DNA of 58,137 bases, from the NCBI RefSeq assembly GCF_002571225.1, contig NZ_NVEC01000051.1, forward strand, positions 1 to 58,137, given 5' to 3'. Position 1 is the stretch's first letter. Each line of letters begins with the position of its first letter. Below the pieces are notes generated by a model. The model had not been told where the DNA came from. It made no database searches and was given only the letters and a program-made list of their open reading frames with translations. Shown here in pieces: positions 1 to 9,692 of this stretch. The translations under genes and the position numbers were made by a program. The DNA is from Bacillus sp. AFS059628 (GTDB lineage: Bacteria; Bacillota; Bacilli; Bacillales; Bacillaceae_G).

Positions 1-120
1 TCAATGTCAACTAAGTTTTTTAATTTCTTTTTTGTCGTCTTCTGCGTTTCTGCATCAGCGACGGTTATTAATTTATCATATAATATCTATGGACGTCAAC
101 ACTTTTTAATAAAAAGTTCT
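1..120 (-). promoter_or_regulatory. Tandem rRNA-operon promoters, partly outside the window
   Basis: On the minus strand a first promoter has -35 TTGACG (94-99), a 17-base spacer and -10 ATAAAT (71-76), with an A/T-rich stretch upstream (101-120). About 90 bases downstream a second -35, TTGACA (5-10), lies just below an A-rich block (12-35); its -10 would fall outside the window. Two closely spaced promoters with A-tract UP-like sequence are the usual layout in front of Bacillus rRNA operons. That an rRNA operon follows leftward is inference, because no rRNA sequence is visible here. Confidence 0.6.
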
Positions 121-324
121 TTTTCTTACATAACGAATACATTCCTCTGCATTAGCGACTCTTCGAAACAAACAAAAAATGATTTTATACCTTTCTTCCA
201 TCGCCTTTTTTACAACGTCATGAATACGTTCATCTTCAAAATCAAATAAGAGTTCTTCTAACTCTCTCTTCAATATGTATTCCATTTCTTTTTTCTCTTC
301 CTTCGTTAACATAAACCCAAGCAA
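106..324 (-). CDS. Small conserved-looking hypothetical protein, 72 aa
   Basis: I do not recognise a function. The product is a short, highly charged, probably helical protein: residues 7-47 are rich in Glu and Lys, and the C-terminus is basic (RYVRKR). It has two cysteines, at 51 and 62, and no signal peptide or membrane segment. The TTG start at 322-324 is preferred over the in-frame ATG four codons later (310-312), because a strong ribosome site GAGGTGAT lies seven bases before the TTG and too far from the ATG. The gene ends just before the rRNA-type promoters and is divergent from pdaB. The good ribosome site and codon-like sequence support a real gene. Confidence 0.6.
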   Translation of the reverse strand: MLGFMLTKEEKKEMEYILKRELEELLFDFEDERIHDVVKKAMEERYKIIFCLFRRVANAEECIRYVRKRTFY

Positions 325-482
325 ATCATCACCTCAATCATTTCTTAAAGAGCAATAAATGTTCCGCTCATTTTTCCTACCATCCATTATATCCACTACT
401 TACGATATTAATCCCTTGTTCTCTTTTTTATATTTACAGCATATATGTAACTGAAAAGGATTGGACAAAGGGGCGTAATATT

Positions 483-1247
483 ATGTTTTTCTTTTTTATT
501 ACGAGTAAAAGAAACTTTAAACACATTAGCTTAATAGTGATACTTTCCTTATTTACAGCATGGCTACTCTTTTTGAAAACATATTCACACGAGTCTGCTT
601 TTTCAACCGCTACAGGGCCTAAAGTCATTTACAAAGGCGATACCTCTAAAAAACAAGTTGCATTTACGTTTGATATTAGTTGGGGAGACAAAAAAGCAAT
701 TCCAATCCTTGATACACTTAAAGAAAGAGATATTAAGAATGCAACTTTCTTCCTTTCTGCTGCATGGGCAGAAAGACATCCTGATGTTGTCGAGCGTATC
801 ATAAAAGATGGACATGAAATCGGTAGTATGGGTTATAATTACACGTCCTACACTTCTCTAGAGACAAACGAAATACGAAGAGATCTTTTACGAGCACAAG
901 ATGTGTTTACAAAACTCGGTGTGAAACAAATCAAACTATTGCGTCCACCTAGTGGAGATTTTAACAAAGCAACACTTAAAATAGCAGAATCGCTCGGATA
1001 CACCGTCGTTCATTGGAGTAATAACTCAAACGACTGGAAAAACCCTGGTGTAAACAATATCGTTTCCACGGTCTCTAATAATTTAAAAGGTGGAGATATC
1101 GTCTTATTACACGCATCCGATTCTGCCCTCCAAACAAATAAAGCTTTACCACTGCTTCTGCAAAAATTAAAGAGTGACGGGTATGAGCAAATATCCGTAT
1201 CACAACTTATTTCCAACACAAGTACGAAAAGTGAAGATGTGCAATAA
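483..1247 (+). CDS. pdaB: Polysaccharide deacetylase-family sporulation protein PdaB
   Basis: A member of the NodB/carbohydrate esterase 4 fold family, needed late in sporulation for spore stability in B. subtilis (known for the family). A single N-terminal membrane segment (about residues 14-33) anchors it; the NodB domain spans about 55-245. Visible motifs are TFD at 62-64, RPPSG at 154-158, NDW at 183-185 and DIVLLH at 205-210. The canonical second Asp of motif 1 is Ile65, and the two metal-binding His of motif 2 are Met116 and Tyr120, so the standard metal triad is missing. An AAAGGGG ribosome site precedes the ATG. It is convergent with kbaA and shares its terminator. Length of 254 aa is normal. 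Confidence 0.93.
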   Translation: MFFFFITSKRNFKHISLIVILSLFTAWLLFLKTYSHESAFSTATGPKVIYKGDTSKKQVAFTFDISWGDKKAIPILDTLKERDIKNATFFLSAAWAERHPDVVERIIKDGHEIGSMGYNYTSYTSLETNEIRRDLLRAQDVFTKLGVKQIKLLRPPSGDFNKATLKIAESLGYTVVHWSNNSNDWKNPGVNNIVSTVSNNLKGGDIVLLHASDSALQTNKALPLLLQKLKSDGYEQISVSQLISNTSTKSEDVQ

Positions 1248-1259
1248 TTCTTCAAACAT

Positions 1260-1300
1260 AAAAAGCTCTACTACCTTTCATTCAGGTAATAGAGCTTTTT
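1260..1300. terminator. Bidirectional terminator between pdaB and kbaA
   Basis: A long inverted repeat with arms at 1260-1276 and 1284-1300, carrying an A-run on one side and a T-run on the other. It can therefore end transcription of pdaB (plus) and of kbaA (minus). Confidence 0.9.
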
Positions 1301-1337
1301 ACATTTGTACAACTACTCTACGTAAAAGCTCTCTTAA

Positions 1338-1949
1338 TTAGGCCGACTTACTCGTCTTTCCAATTAAACGATGTAATATAAGTAACTGATATGCATTACA
1401 TAATAAAAGTGGTATCACCATTAAATATAACCAATCTGTATCATTAATTCGAAGAGCTGGTACCCACTCAAGAATTGTTACAACAACCATAAAGAACAAA
1501 GCGGGCACGAATGCCTTTTTGTTCGTTTCTTTACTTTTTATATAAGCAACAATGGCACCAAACACAAATAACACACCAGCAACAAGTATGTTATTTCCTA
1601 ATGAAACTTCCCCATTTGCAATCAACACAGATCTTAAATACACGAAATCAAATAAAACGAATGCAATGAAGAAGAGCTGGACTATATTCCATAAAGAAGG
1701 TGACCTGAACATCCCTAATCCAAAACGATGGATTGTTAAATAGGCAAAGAACCCCATTTGACTTATAACACTAAAAATAAACCCTACGCCCATCAACCAA
1801 AAGGAAACCGCTAAAATCTCCTTAACGTCGAAATTTTGAAAAAATTTAGCGTACTTGTCCCACTCCAAAACAAACCCAATAATGACCGTACTAATCCCAC
1901 CAAGAAACAACGTCTTAAAAAATAGTCGTACCCACTTGCGGCTATTCAC
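1338..1949 (-). CDS. kbaA: KinB-signalling pathway activation protein KbaA
   Basis: An integral membrane protein required in B. subtilis for the KinB sensor kinase to feed the sporulation phosphorelay (family knowledge). The 203-residue sequence shows six hydrophobic segments, near residues 10-28, 45-73, 86-108, 118-137, 146-163 and 172-193, with a short basic C-terminal tail. The start is GTG at 1947-1949, preceded by a GGGGGA ribosome site. It lies divergent from gerD and convergent with pdaB, the usual Bacillus arrangement. No catalytic motif is apparent, in keeping with an accessory membrane role. Confidence 0.9.
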   Translation of the reverse strand: MNSRKWVRLFFKTLFLGGISTVIIGFVLEWDKYAKFFQNFDVKEILAVSFWLMGVGFIFSVISQMGFFAYLTIHRFGLGMFRSPSLWNIVQLFFIAFVLFDFVYLRSVLIANGEVSLGNNILVAGVLFVFGAIVAYIKSKETNKKAFVPALFFMVVVTILEWVPALRINDTDWLYLMVIPLLLCNAYQLLILHRLIGKTSKSA

Positions 1950-2023
1950 AACACATCCCCCATTATCCTTATATTTCTAATCAAATTGTATCAATGACAA
2001 TTTCAAAAAGCTAGCCATGTTCA

Positions 2024-2053
2024 TGTATAAATTCCTTAAAGATATTTATATTA
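2024..2053 (+). promoter_or_regulatory. Possible sporulation promoter of gerD
   Basis: TGTATA (2024-2029), 17 bases, then TATATTA (2047-2053) resembles a forespore SigG promoter (consensus about TGAATA and CATACTA). gerD is SigG-dependent in B. subtilis. The match is imperfect and the call is tentative. Confidence 0.35.
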
Positions 2054-2088
2054 AAAAGAGAGAACTGTGTTGAAAGGAGTTCCAACTT

Positions 2089-2706
2089 ATGAAACGGATG
2101 CTGCTCGTTTTGACTTCTTCTTTTTTATTCTTTGTACTTGTAGCATGTGCACAAGAAAAAGAAGCAAAGTCCGAACTTGATTATGATCAAACAAAGAAAA
2201 TGATTGTTGATATTTTAAAAACTGATCAAGGTAAGAAAGCCATTCAAGATGTGTTAACTGATGAAAAAATGAAACAAGCACTCATACTAGATGAAACAGT
2301 AGTAAAGAAAACGATTGAAGATGCAATGGTATCCGACAAAGGGCAACAATTCTGGGAAAAGCTCTTTAAAGACCCTGAGTTCTCATCGAAATTCGCTAAA
2401 AGTATGGGAAAAGAACAAACAGCCTTAATGAAAACTTTACTAAAAGACCCTGAATACCAAGCAGGCGTTATAGAAATTATGAAAAACCCTGAAGTAGAAA
2501 AAATGATGCTACAAACGATGAAGAGCAAAGAATACCGCCAATATTTACAACAAGTACTAACAGAAACTGCCGAAAGCCCACTCTTCCAAGCTAAGATGAT
2601 TGATATTATTAGTAAAGGTGTACAAAAGGCTGAAAAAAGTGGCTCTGATAAAAAAGAAGCAGGCGGTGAAGGTGGTTCTCAAGGCGATAAAAAAGAACAG
2701 CAATAA
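2089..2706 (+). CDS. gerD: Spore germination lipoprotein GerD
   Basis: A lipoprotein of the spore inner membrane that helps cluster nutrient germinant receptors into the germinosome (family knowledge). A signal peptide ends in the lipobox LVAC with the lipidated Cys at residue 20. The body (about 30-180) is alpha-helical and Lys/Glu rich, and the last 20 residues form a Gly/Lys/Glu-rich flexible tail. The ribosome site AAGGAG is eight bases before the ATG. It sits alone on the plus strand between kbaA and salA, as in B. subtilis, and shares a bidirectional terminator with salA. Length (205 aa) is normal. Confidence 0.95.
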   Translation: MKRMLLVLTSSFLFFVLVACAQEKEAKSELDYDQTKKMIVDILKTDQGKKAIQDVLTDEKMKQALILDETVVKKTIEDAMVSDKGQQFWEKLFKDPEFSSKFAKSMGKEQTALMKTLLKDPEYQAGVIEIMKNPEVEKMMLQTMKSKEYRQYLQQVLTETAESPLFQAKMIDIISKGVQKAEKSGSDKKEAGGEGGSQGDKKEQQ

Positions 2707-2719
2707 AAATAATAACGAT

Positions 2720-2759
2720 AATAATGAGTGGACAATATGCGTATCATCCACTCATTATT
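2720..2759. terminator. Bidirectional terminator between gerD and salA
   Basis: Perfect inverted repeat of 13 bases, arms 2720-2732 and 2747-2759 (AATAATGAGTGGA and its complement), followed by T-rich sequence on the plus strand and preceded by A-rich sequence serving the minus strand. Confidence 0.85.
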
Positions 2760-2762
2760 ATT

Positions 2763-3830
2763 TTATTTTTGCGCAACAGCTGTTTTATCAATCACTGTCT
2801 CAGCTATCGTGCGATAAATAAGACCTGTCGTATGTGTATCTTCATATACCGACGGTGCAAAGTCTTCTTTATTCCAATCAGGTTGTTGAAGTGGGATTCG
2901 GCCAAGTACTTCCGTTTGAAGTTCTGCAGCTAATTTATCTCCTCCACCTCTTCCAAACACATATTCTTTTTCACCAGTTGTTTTACTTTCAAAATACGCC
3001 ATATTTTCAACAACGCCAAGAATACTATGTTCTGTGCGTAAAGCCATAGCTCCAGCACGCGCTGCTACAAATGCCGCTGTCGGATGCGGCGTTGTGACAA
3101 TAATTTCTTTACAAGCCGGCAACATCGAATGTAAATCTAGTGCAACATCACCTGTACCCGGTGGTAAATCTAAAACTAAATAGTCTAAATCTCCCCACTC
3201 TACTTCTGTGAAGAAATGATTTAACATTTTCCCAAGCATAGGCCCTCTCCAAATAACTGGTGCATTATCTTCTACAAAGAACCCCATTGAGATTACCTTT
3301 ACACCCAGACGTTCCACTGGAATGATTCTATCTCCTCTTACAACAGGACGTTTTTCTATCCCCATCATATCCGGTACGCTAAAACCATAAATATCCGCAT
3401 CAATGATACCAACCTTTTTCCCTAGACGAGCTAAAGCAATAGCAAGGTTAACAGAAACTGTCGATTTCCCAACTCCACCTTTCCCACTCGCCACTGCTAA
3501 AAATGTCGTTTTTGAATTTGGTGACAATAAAGATTCAGTTTGCTCCTCTTCCTGTTCTGGTGCAAACTGAGCTAATTCCGCTTCTGTAAATTCTGCAAAG
3601 CGAAGCCCTACTGTTGCTGCTCCTAGTTCTTTTACTAACTTTACAATTCCAGATTGCAATTGCATTTGTTCCGCTGTACCGGTTTTTACGATTGCAATTT
3701 TAACACTTACATGTTCCTTTTCAGGCTTAACCGTTACCTCTTTAATTGCCCCTGTTTCTTTTAACGTTTTATGTAAAAATGGATCTACAATCCCTTCTAA
3801 CGCTTCCACTACTTGCTCTTTCGTTACCAT
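2763..3830 (-). CDS. salA: Mrp/SalA-family P-loop ATPase
   Basis: A P-loop NTPase of the Mrp/NBP35 family. In B. subtilis SalA acts as a DNA-binding regulator that represses scoC and so raises exoprotease expression; other Mrp proteins carry iron-sulfur clusters. Residues 1-85 form the MIP18-like N-terminal domain. The ATPase domain begins at the deviant Walker A motif (GKGGVGKST, 116-124). The CxxC pair that holds the cluster in typical Mrp proteins, expected shortly after ENMAYF, is absent, which favours the SalA-type role. The 355-residue length fits. The gene stands alone between two terminator-like structures. B. cereus annotations often call it mrp or apbC. Confidence 0.9.
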   Translation of the reverse strand: MVTKEQVVEALEGIVDPFLHKTLKETGAIKEVTVKPEKEHVSVKIAIVKTGTAEQMQLQSGIVKLVKELGAATVGLRFAEFTEAELAQFAPEQEEEQTESLLSPNSKTTFLAVASGKGGVGKSTVSVNLAIALARLGKKVGIIDADIYGFSVPDMMGIEKRPVVRGDRIIPVERLGVKVISMGFFVEDNAPVIWRGPMLGKMLNHFFTEVEWGDLDYLVLDLPPGTGDVALDLHSMLPACKEIIVTTPHPTAAFVAARAGAMALRTEHSILGVVENMAYFESKTTGEKEYVFGRGGGDKLAAELQTEVLGRIPLQQPDWNKEDFAPSVYEDTHTTGLIYRTIAETVIDKTAVAQK

Positions 3831-3966
3831 AATTAGCCCAGCCCCCTGTATGAAAAATAACGTAATGTTAATTTAATGTATCTCTCTTTATTTTCGAAAT
3901 AAATGCGTTTACATTTCCAGTATAACATATTTTCGGAAAACTTCGTTAACGAGAGAAACGCAAAAA

Positions 3967-3989
3967 AATCCTCCTTATTCTGGAGGATT
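3967..3989 (-). terminator. Terminator overlapping the end of cwlD
   Basis: Arms AATCCTCC (3967-3974 and the complementary 3982-3989) form an 8-pair stem followed on the minus strand by seven Ts (3962-3968). The cwlD stop codon (3975-3977) falls in the loop, so the final codons of the gene are part of the terminator. Confidence 0.85.
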
Positions 3990-4688
3990 TCCTTTTTCCG
4001 TGAAATAACGTAATATACCACGATATACTGCAGCCGCTACCTTTTGCTGATATTTCTCCGAATTTAACATATACCTTTCATTTACATTCGATAAAAAGCC
4101 AGCTTCAATTAAAGCGCCTGGTGTTTTCGCATACTTCAATAAATACACATGAGAAATTGTTTTAGCAGAACGATTCGTATTCTCTAAACTCGTTCTCAAT
4201 TCCGCTTGTATAAATTTCGCAGCACGTTCATTTTCAATCGAAGAACGGTAATAGAACGTTTGTGCGCCTTTCGATCCACTACTAGTTAAAGCGTTTAAAT
4301 GAATACTCGCAAAAAAGTCTACATCAGGTTTATTAATAATCTCTACACGCTTTTTTAAATCCTCTGCTTTACGTCTACTATATGATTTTGTATCTTTCTG
4401 AGCTAAATCATAATCTCCATCACGCGTTAAAATAACTAGCGCACCTTGCTCTTGTAAATAATCTTGTACCTTCTTTGTAATCTCAAGCGTAATATCCTTC
4501 TCTACAATATCCTTTCCACCAACAGCCCCTCCGTCTGGTCCACCATGCCCAGCATCTAATACAATTACTTTCCCTGATAAGGGTAAATTCCAAGCTCGCC
4601 ACGATTTTGTAATTTGAAACTCTTGTTTAACTAAAAAAAACAAAATAACCGCAGCGAGTGCAAAAGAGATAATTCGAATTCTCTTCAT
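3975..4688 (-). CDS. cwlD: N-acetylmuramoyl-L-alanine amidase CwlD
   Basis: A zinc amidase (Amidase_3 family) that removes the peptide side chain from muramic acid so that PdaA can form muramic delta-lactam in the spore cortex; mutants cannot complete germination (family knowledge). An N-terminal hydrophobic segment (about 6-21) exports or anchors it. The catalytic domain shows DAGHGG with zinc ligand His48, then Glu63, SIHLNA with His130, and the catalytic Glu195 in IEAGFLSN. The length of 237 aa matches B. subtilis. It lies between salA and ybaK and ends inside its own terminator. Confidence 0.95.
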   Translation of the reverse strand: MKRIRIISFALAAVILFFLVKQEFQITKSWRAWNLPLSGKVIVLDAGHGGPDGGAVGGKDIVEKDITLEITKKVQDYLQEQGALVILTRDGDYDLAQKDTKSYSRRKAEDLKKRVEIINKPDVDFFASIHLNALTSSGSKGAQTFYYRSSIENERAAKFIQAELRTSLENTNRSAKTISHVYLLKYAKTPGALIEAGFLSNVNERYMLNSEKYQQKVAAAVYRGILRYFTEKGNPPE

Positions 4689-4754
4689 ACCTTTCCTCCT
4701 CCAGCTAGTCCCTCTAATTACTTATATGGGACAAGAGGAAAGTTTATGCTTGTC

Positions 4755-5183
4755 TTAATGAAGCTTTAATCGATATCTTCTTTCACCTTTTTCATATCCT
4801 TCCTGCCACCATAAACCGATAAACTGCTGGCAAGATTGAAAAAGCAATTCCTCATCTTCTAACTTAATTTCCCGCATAGTCATGCTAGCCAAAAATTGAA
4901 ATAGTGTTTCCGTTAATTGTTGCTCTTCTTCTAAGGCTCTATATTTCACATCAAAAAATGATTCACCGTAATAACCAAACTTACTATATCTCGCTCCTAA
5001 TAAATACGATTCTATCCCTAGTTCAATACAGTAATCTTCATACTGTCGATGAAGTTCCTGCATCTGAAAGGCATCTCTAATATTTGAACGTAATGTTTTT
5101 AATGATAATTCCCGCAGCATCTTCCGTTCATATTTCAACTGCTTTTCTTTTTGTTTTTCTTGTAAGCTGACAATGACATTCAT
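4755..5183 (-). CDS. ybaK: YbaK family (DUF2521) protein of unknown function
   Basis: I recognise this by position and length as the equivalent of B. subtilis YbaK, the uncharacterised gene next to cwlD; it is not the YbaK/ProRS-editing family. The 142-residue product starts with a charged helical stretch (8-27), has an aromatic-rich middle (RYSKFGYYGESFF, 65-77) and a Trp pair (125-126) before a basic C-terminus. No signal peptide, membrane helix or catalytic motif is visible. Start ATG is preceded by GGGAGG. It may be co-transcribed with cwlD. Confidence 0.8.
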   Translation of the reverse strand: MNVIVSLQEKQKEKQLKYERKMLRELSLKTLRSNIRDAFQMQELHRQYEDYCIELGIESYLLGARYSKFGYYGESFFDVKYRALEEEQQLTETLFQFLASMTMREIKLEDEELLFQSCQQFIGLWWQEGYEKGERRYRLKLH

Positions 5184-5303
5184 AGTACTTATAAACCTCC
5201 CTAATACATATTAGTCTAAACTTCTAAAGAAGAAGCATACACGAGAGGATAGCACTAAAATATTCCAAACTACAAAAATTCCAAAAGAGGAATGAAACAT
5301 AAA

Positions 5304-5332
5304 AAAACCCCAACCAAAATGGTTGGGGTTTT
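5304..5332 (-). terminator. Terminator after rpsI
   Basis: Perfect 12-base stem, arms 5304-5315 and 5321-5332 (AAAACCCCAACC with complement), five-base loop, followed by Ts on the minus strand (5301-5307). It ends the rplM-rpsI unit. Confidence 0.95.
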
Positions 5333-5345
5333 TAGTTCGCAAAAA

Positions 5346-5738
5346 TTAACGTTTTGAGAACTGAGGTGCACGACGTGCGCCTTTAAGACCGTATTTTTTA
5401 CGCTCTTTCATACGTGCGTCACGAGTTAATAGACCTGCACGTTTTAGTGTTAGACGGTATTCTGGATCAGCTTTTAATAAAGCGCGAGAAATACCGTGAC
5501 GAATAGCACCAGCTTGACCAGTGTATCCACCACCATTTACGTTTACAAGTACATCGTAGTTACCTAAAGTTTCTGTTGCAACTAGAGGTTGTTTCACTAC
5601 TTCACGTAATGCAGCAAATGGGATATAGTTTTCAAAATCACGACCGTTAATGATAACGCGTCCTTCGCCTGGAACTAGGCGTACGCGCGCTACTGAACTC
5701 TTACGACGTCCAGTGCCATAGTATTGAACCTGTGCCAA
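5346..5738 (-). CDS. rpsI: 30S ribosomal protein S9 (uS9)
   Basis: uS9 binds 16S rRNA in the head of the small subunit, and its C-terminal tail reaches the P-site tRNA. The N-terminal [15 protein letters not shown] stretch is diagnostic, and the extreme C-terminus is the expected basic tail ending QFSKR. At 130 residues it is full length. It follows rplM by 21 bases and is the last gene before a strong terminator. The pair rplM-rpsI is conserved across bacteria. Confidence 0.98.
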
Positions 5739-5759
5739 AGTAAGCCCTCCTTTAATTGA

Positions 5760-6197
5760 TTATCCGCGAAGTTCGTAAACTTCTGGTTTTTGTGCTTGGT
5801 GTGGATGCTCTGCTCCAGCATACACGTTTAGTTTCTTAGAAACTTGACGGCCTAAGCGTCCTTTTGGAAGCATGCCTTTAATTGCAAGCTCTAACATTTG
5901 TACAGGGTAGTTTGTACGCATTTCAAGAGCTGTTCTTTGTTTAAGTCCACCTGGGTGGTTAGTGTGACGGTAGTAAATTTTATCGTTTAATTTATTACCT
6001 GTTAAATGAATTTTCTCAGCGTTAATAATAATTACATGATCACCCGTGTCAACGTGTGGTGTAAATGTAGGTTTGTTTTTACCACGTAAAATGGATGCTA
6101 CTTCACTAGCAAGGCGACCTAAAGTTTGACCTTCAGCATCAACCACATACCATTTACGCTCAACTTCGTTAGCTTTTGCCATAAAAGTCGTACGCAT
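5760..6197 (-). CDS. rplM: 50S ribosomal protein L13 (uL13)
   Basis: uL13 is an early assembly protein of the large subunit that binds 23S rRNA. The sequence has family hallmarks such as [24 protein letters not shown] and [10 protein letters not shown]. Length of 145 residues, with the MRTTFMAKA start, equals that of B. subtilis. The ribosome site is GAGGAGGG. Upstream lies the L13 leader hairpin and a clear vegetative promoter, which suggests feedback control by L13 as proposed for Bacillus. Confidence 0.98.
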
Positions 6198-6209
6198 GTG
6201 TTTCCCTCC

Positions 6210-6300
6210 TCGTTATCTTTTCCATAGAAAAAATCTATTGTTTATCTTAAACACGATTTCCTTCCGGGGCTAATCGTGGTTTTAGAAACAATACCATATG
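6210..6300 (-). ncRNA. Putative L13 leader (cis-regulatory RNA)
   Basis: The 5' leader of rplM contains a perfect 7-pair hairpin (CACGATT and complement, 6252-6278) with a loop containing GCCCCGG. It sits between the promoter and the ribosome site, where the L13 leader family is known in Bacillus. A role in binding L13 and lowering expression is inferred from that family. Confidence 0.65.
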
Positions 6301-6302
6301 TT

Positions 6303-6331
6303 ATGATATACTTTTGAGTTTCTAATGTCAA
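6303..6331 (-). promoter_or_regulatory. SigA promoter of rplM-rpsI
   Basis: -35 TTGACA (6326-6331), 17-base spacer, -10 TATCAT (6303-6308). It lies in the truA-rplM gap and drives the L13 leader transcript. Confidence 0.8.
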
Positions 6332-6349
6332 GCAAATGTTACACCAGGA

Positions 6350-7093
6350 TTAGTTGTTATAGTTTACCTGCCATAAGTAAAGGCCATGACCAGGAGCCAT
6401 CTTTCCAGCAAACTGACGATTTTGTTTCGCTAGAATCTCTGGAATGCTGTCTGGATCAAGCTTTCCTTGCCCTACGCTCAGTAACGTACCAACAATAATT
6501 CTGACCATATTATATAAAAATCCATTACCTACAAAACGAAAAATTAATTCATCGTCTTGCTCAATTAGCTCAATTTCATAAATTGTTCTCACTTTATCTT
6601 TTTTGTCAGTTTTTGCCGAACAAAAAGAAGTGAAATCATGCGTTCCAATAAAATAAGGGATCGCTTTTCTTATAGCGTTTATTTCAAGCGGATATGGATA
6701 TTGATATACGTAATTTCTACGGAATACATCCGCAGTCTTTGATAATAATACACGATAACGATATTCTTTTCTCTCGACACCGTAACGCGCATGAAATTCT
6801 TCTGTTTTTTTCTCTACCTGTCTAATAACAATATCATCTGGTAGCATTGTGTTTAATGCATTACTCCATTGCCACTCTTCAAGAGACAACGGTGTATCAA
6901 AGTGTATCACTTGTCCTTTAGCATGAACAGTAGAATCCGTTCTGCCAGATGCTTGCACACGAACAAGTTCTCCTTTATGCAATTTCTGTAAAGCTTTCTC
7001 TATTTCTTGTTGAACAGTACGATGTTGCGGCTGAATTTGATAACCACAAAAATGCATGCCATCATATGCAACCGTACATTTTATTCTATCCAT
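6350..7093 (-). CDS. truA: tRNA pseudouridine synthase A
   Basis: Forms pseudouridine at positions 38-40 in the anticodon arm of tRNAs. The catalytic Asp is residue 53 within GRTDSTVHA; the common form of this motif is GRTDAGVHA, so two neighbours of the catalytic Asp differ. VRTIYEIE and [13 protein letters not shown] are further family signatures. The ATG at 7091-7093 is chosen (247 aa), because GGAG stands nine bases upstream; an in-frame extension of 17 codons would run into ecfT. It follows ecfT by 14 bases. B. cereus strains usually carry a second truA copy elsewhere (recalled, not seen here). Confidence 0.93.
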   Translation of the reverse strand: MDRIKCTVAYDGMHFCGYQIQPQHRTVQQEIEKALQKLHKGELVRVQASGRTDSTVHAKGQVIHFDTPLSLEEWQWSNALNTMLPDDIVIRQVEKKTEEFHARYGVERKEYRYRVLLSKTADVFRRNYVYQYPYPLEINAIRKAIPYFIGTHDFTSFCSAKTDKKDKVRTIYEIELIEQDDELIFRFVGNGFLYNMVRIIVGTLLSVGQGKLDPDSIPEILAKQNRQFAGKMAPGHGLYLWQVNYNN

Positions 7094-7107
7094 TTCTCTA
7101 TTCTCCA

Positions 7108-7889
7108 TTACGATCGCACCCATGCCAAAATACAAGCTAAACAAAGTAAGCTTATTATCGTTACTGTATCACTTGTTTTCCAGCGTAGTTGCCTAAATTT
7201 AGTACGTCCTTCGCCACTTTGATACCCACGAGCTTCCATAGCAATTGCTAAGTCCTCTGCGCGCTTAAAAGCACTGATAAATAGAGGGACGAGTAGTGAG
7301 ATAATAGCTTTCATCCTATCTTTTATCGGTCCCCCAGCAAAATCAATACCACGTGACGCTTGTGCCTTCATTATTTTACTCGTTTCATCCATCAATGTCG
7401 GGATAAAACGAAGAGAAATTGACATCATTAATGCGATTTCATGAACAGGAACTTTTATACGCTTCAAAGGCTTTAATAACGTCTCCAAACCATCTGTAAT
7501 CTCAATAGGTGTCGTCGTTAACGTTAATAATGTCGTCATTAAAATAATAACGAAGAATCGTATAGAAATGTATATCCCTTGCTCTAATCCTTTTTCATGT
7601 ATCGAAAACCAACCAAGCTGGAATAGTACTTCCCCTTCTTTATTTGTAAAAATATGCAGGAAAAATGTAAAAAGAAAAATCCATAGAATTGGTTTTAAGC
7701 CCGAAAGTACATAACGAATCGGCACTTTTGCAAAAAATAAAGCAATGAGTGCATATAAAAATAAAAATCCATATGAAATCGCATTATTTGCTAAGAAAAC
7801 AACAAATACATATAAAAAGACAATCAGCAGCTTCGTACGTGGATCAAGTTGATGAATAAGAGAATTCCCTGGAATATACCTTCCAATAA

Positions 7890-7902
<13 letters not shown>
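7108..7902 (-). CDS. ecfT: ECF transporter transmembrane protein EcfT
   Basis: The shared membrane component of group II energy-coupling factor transporters, which joins the two ATPases to interchangeable substrate-binding S components for vitamins and metals. The sequence has hydrophobic segments at about 25-60, 65-90, 105-130 and near the C-terminus. Two Ala-Arg-Gly-type coupling motifs are visible, ASRGID and EARGYQ, which contact the ATPases. It overlaps ecfA2 by 13 bases, indicating translational coupling. No S component is present nearby, as expected for the shared module. 264 aa, full length. Confidence 0.95.
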
Positions 7903-9610
<1,708 letters not shown>

Positions 9611-9634
9611 TCAAGTAAGCCTATTTTTATATTT

Positions 9635-9684
9635 AAAAAAAAGGGCCATGACCAGTTTCTTGAAAAGAACTGTCCTGCCCTTTT
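9635..9684 (-). terminator. Terminator after rplQ
   Basis: Imperfect hairpin with outer arms AAAAGGGC and GGCCCTTTT and an inner CAGTT/AACTG stem, followed on the minus strand by eight Ts. It closes the S10-spc-alpha cluster before ecfA1. Confidence 0.8.
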
Positions 9685-9692
9685 AATTATCA

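Noticed and set aside
4-249. 81-residue frame on the plus strand at the left edge
   Set aside because: It overlaps the minus-strand small gene and the rRNA-type promoters, has no ribosome site and a low-complexity sequence.
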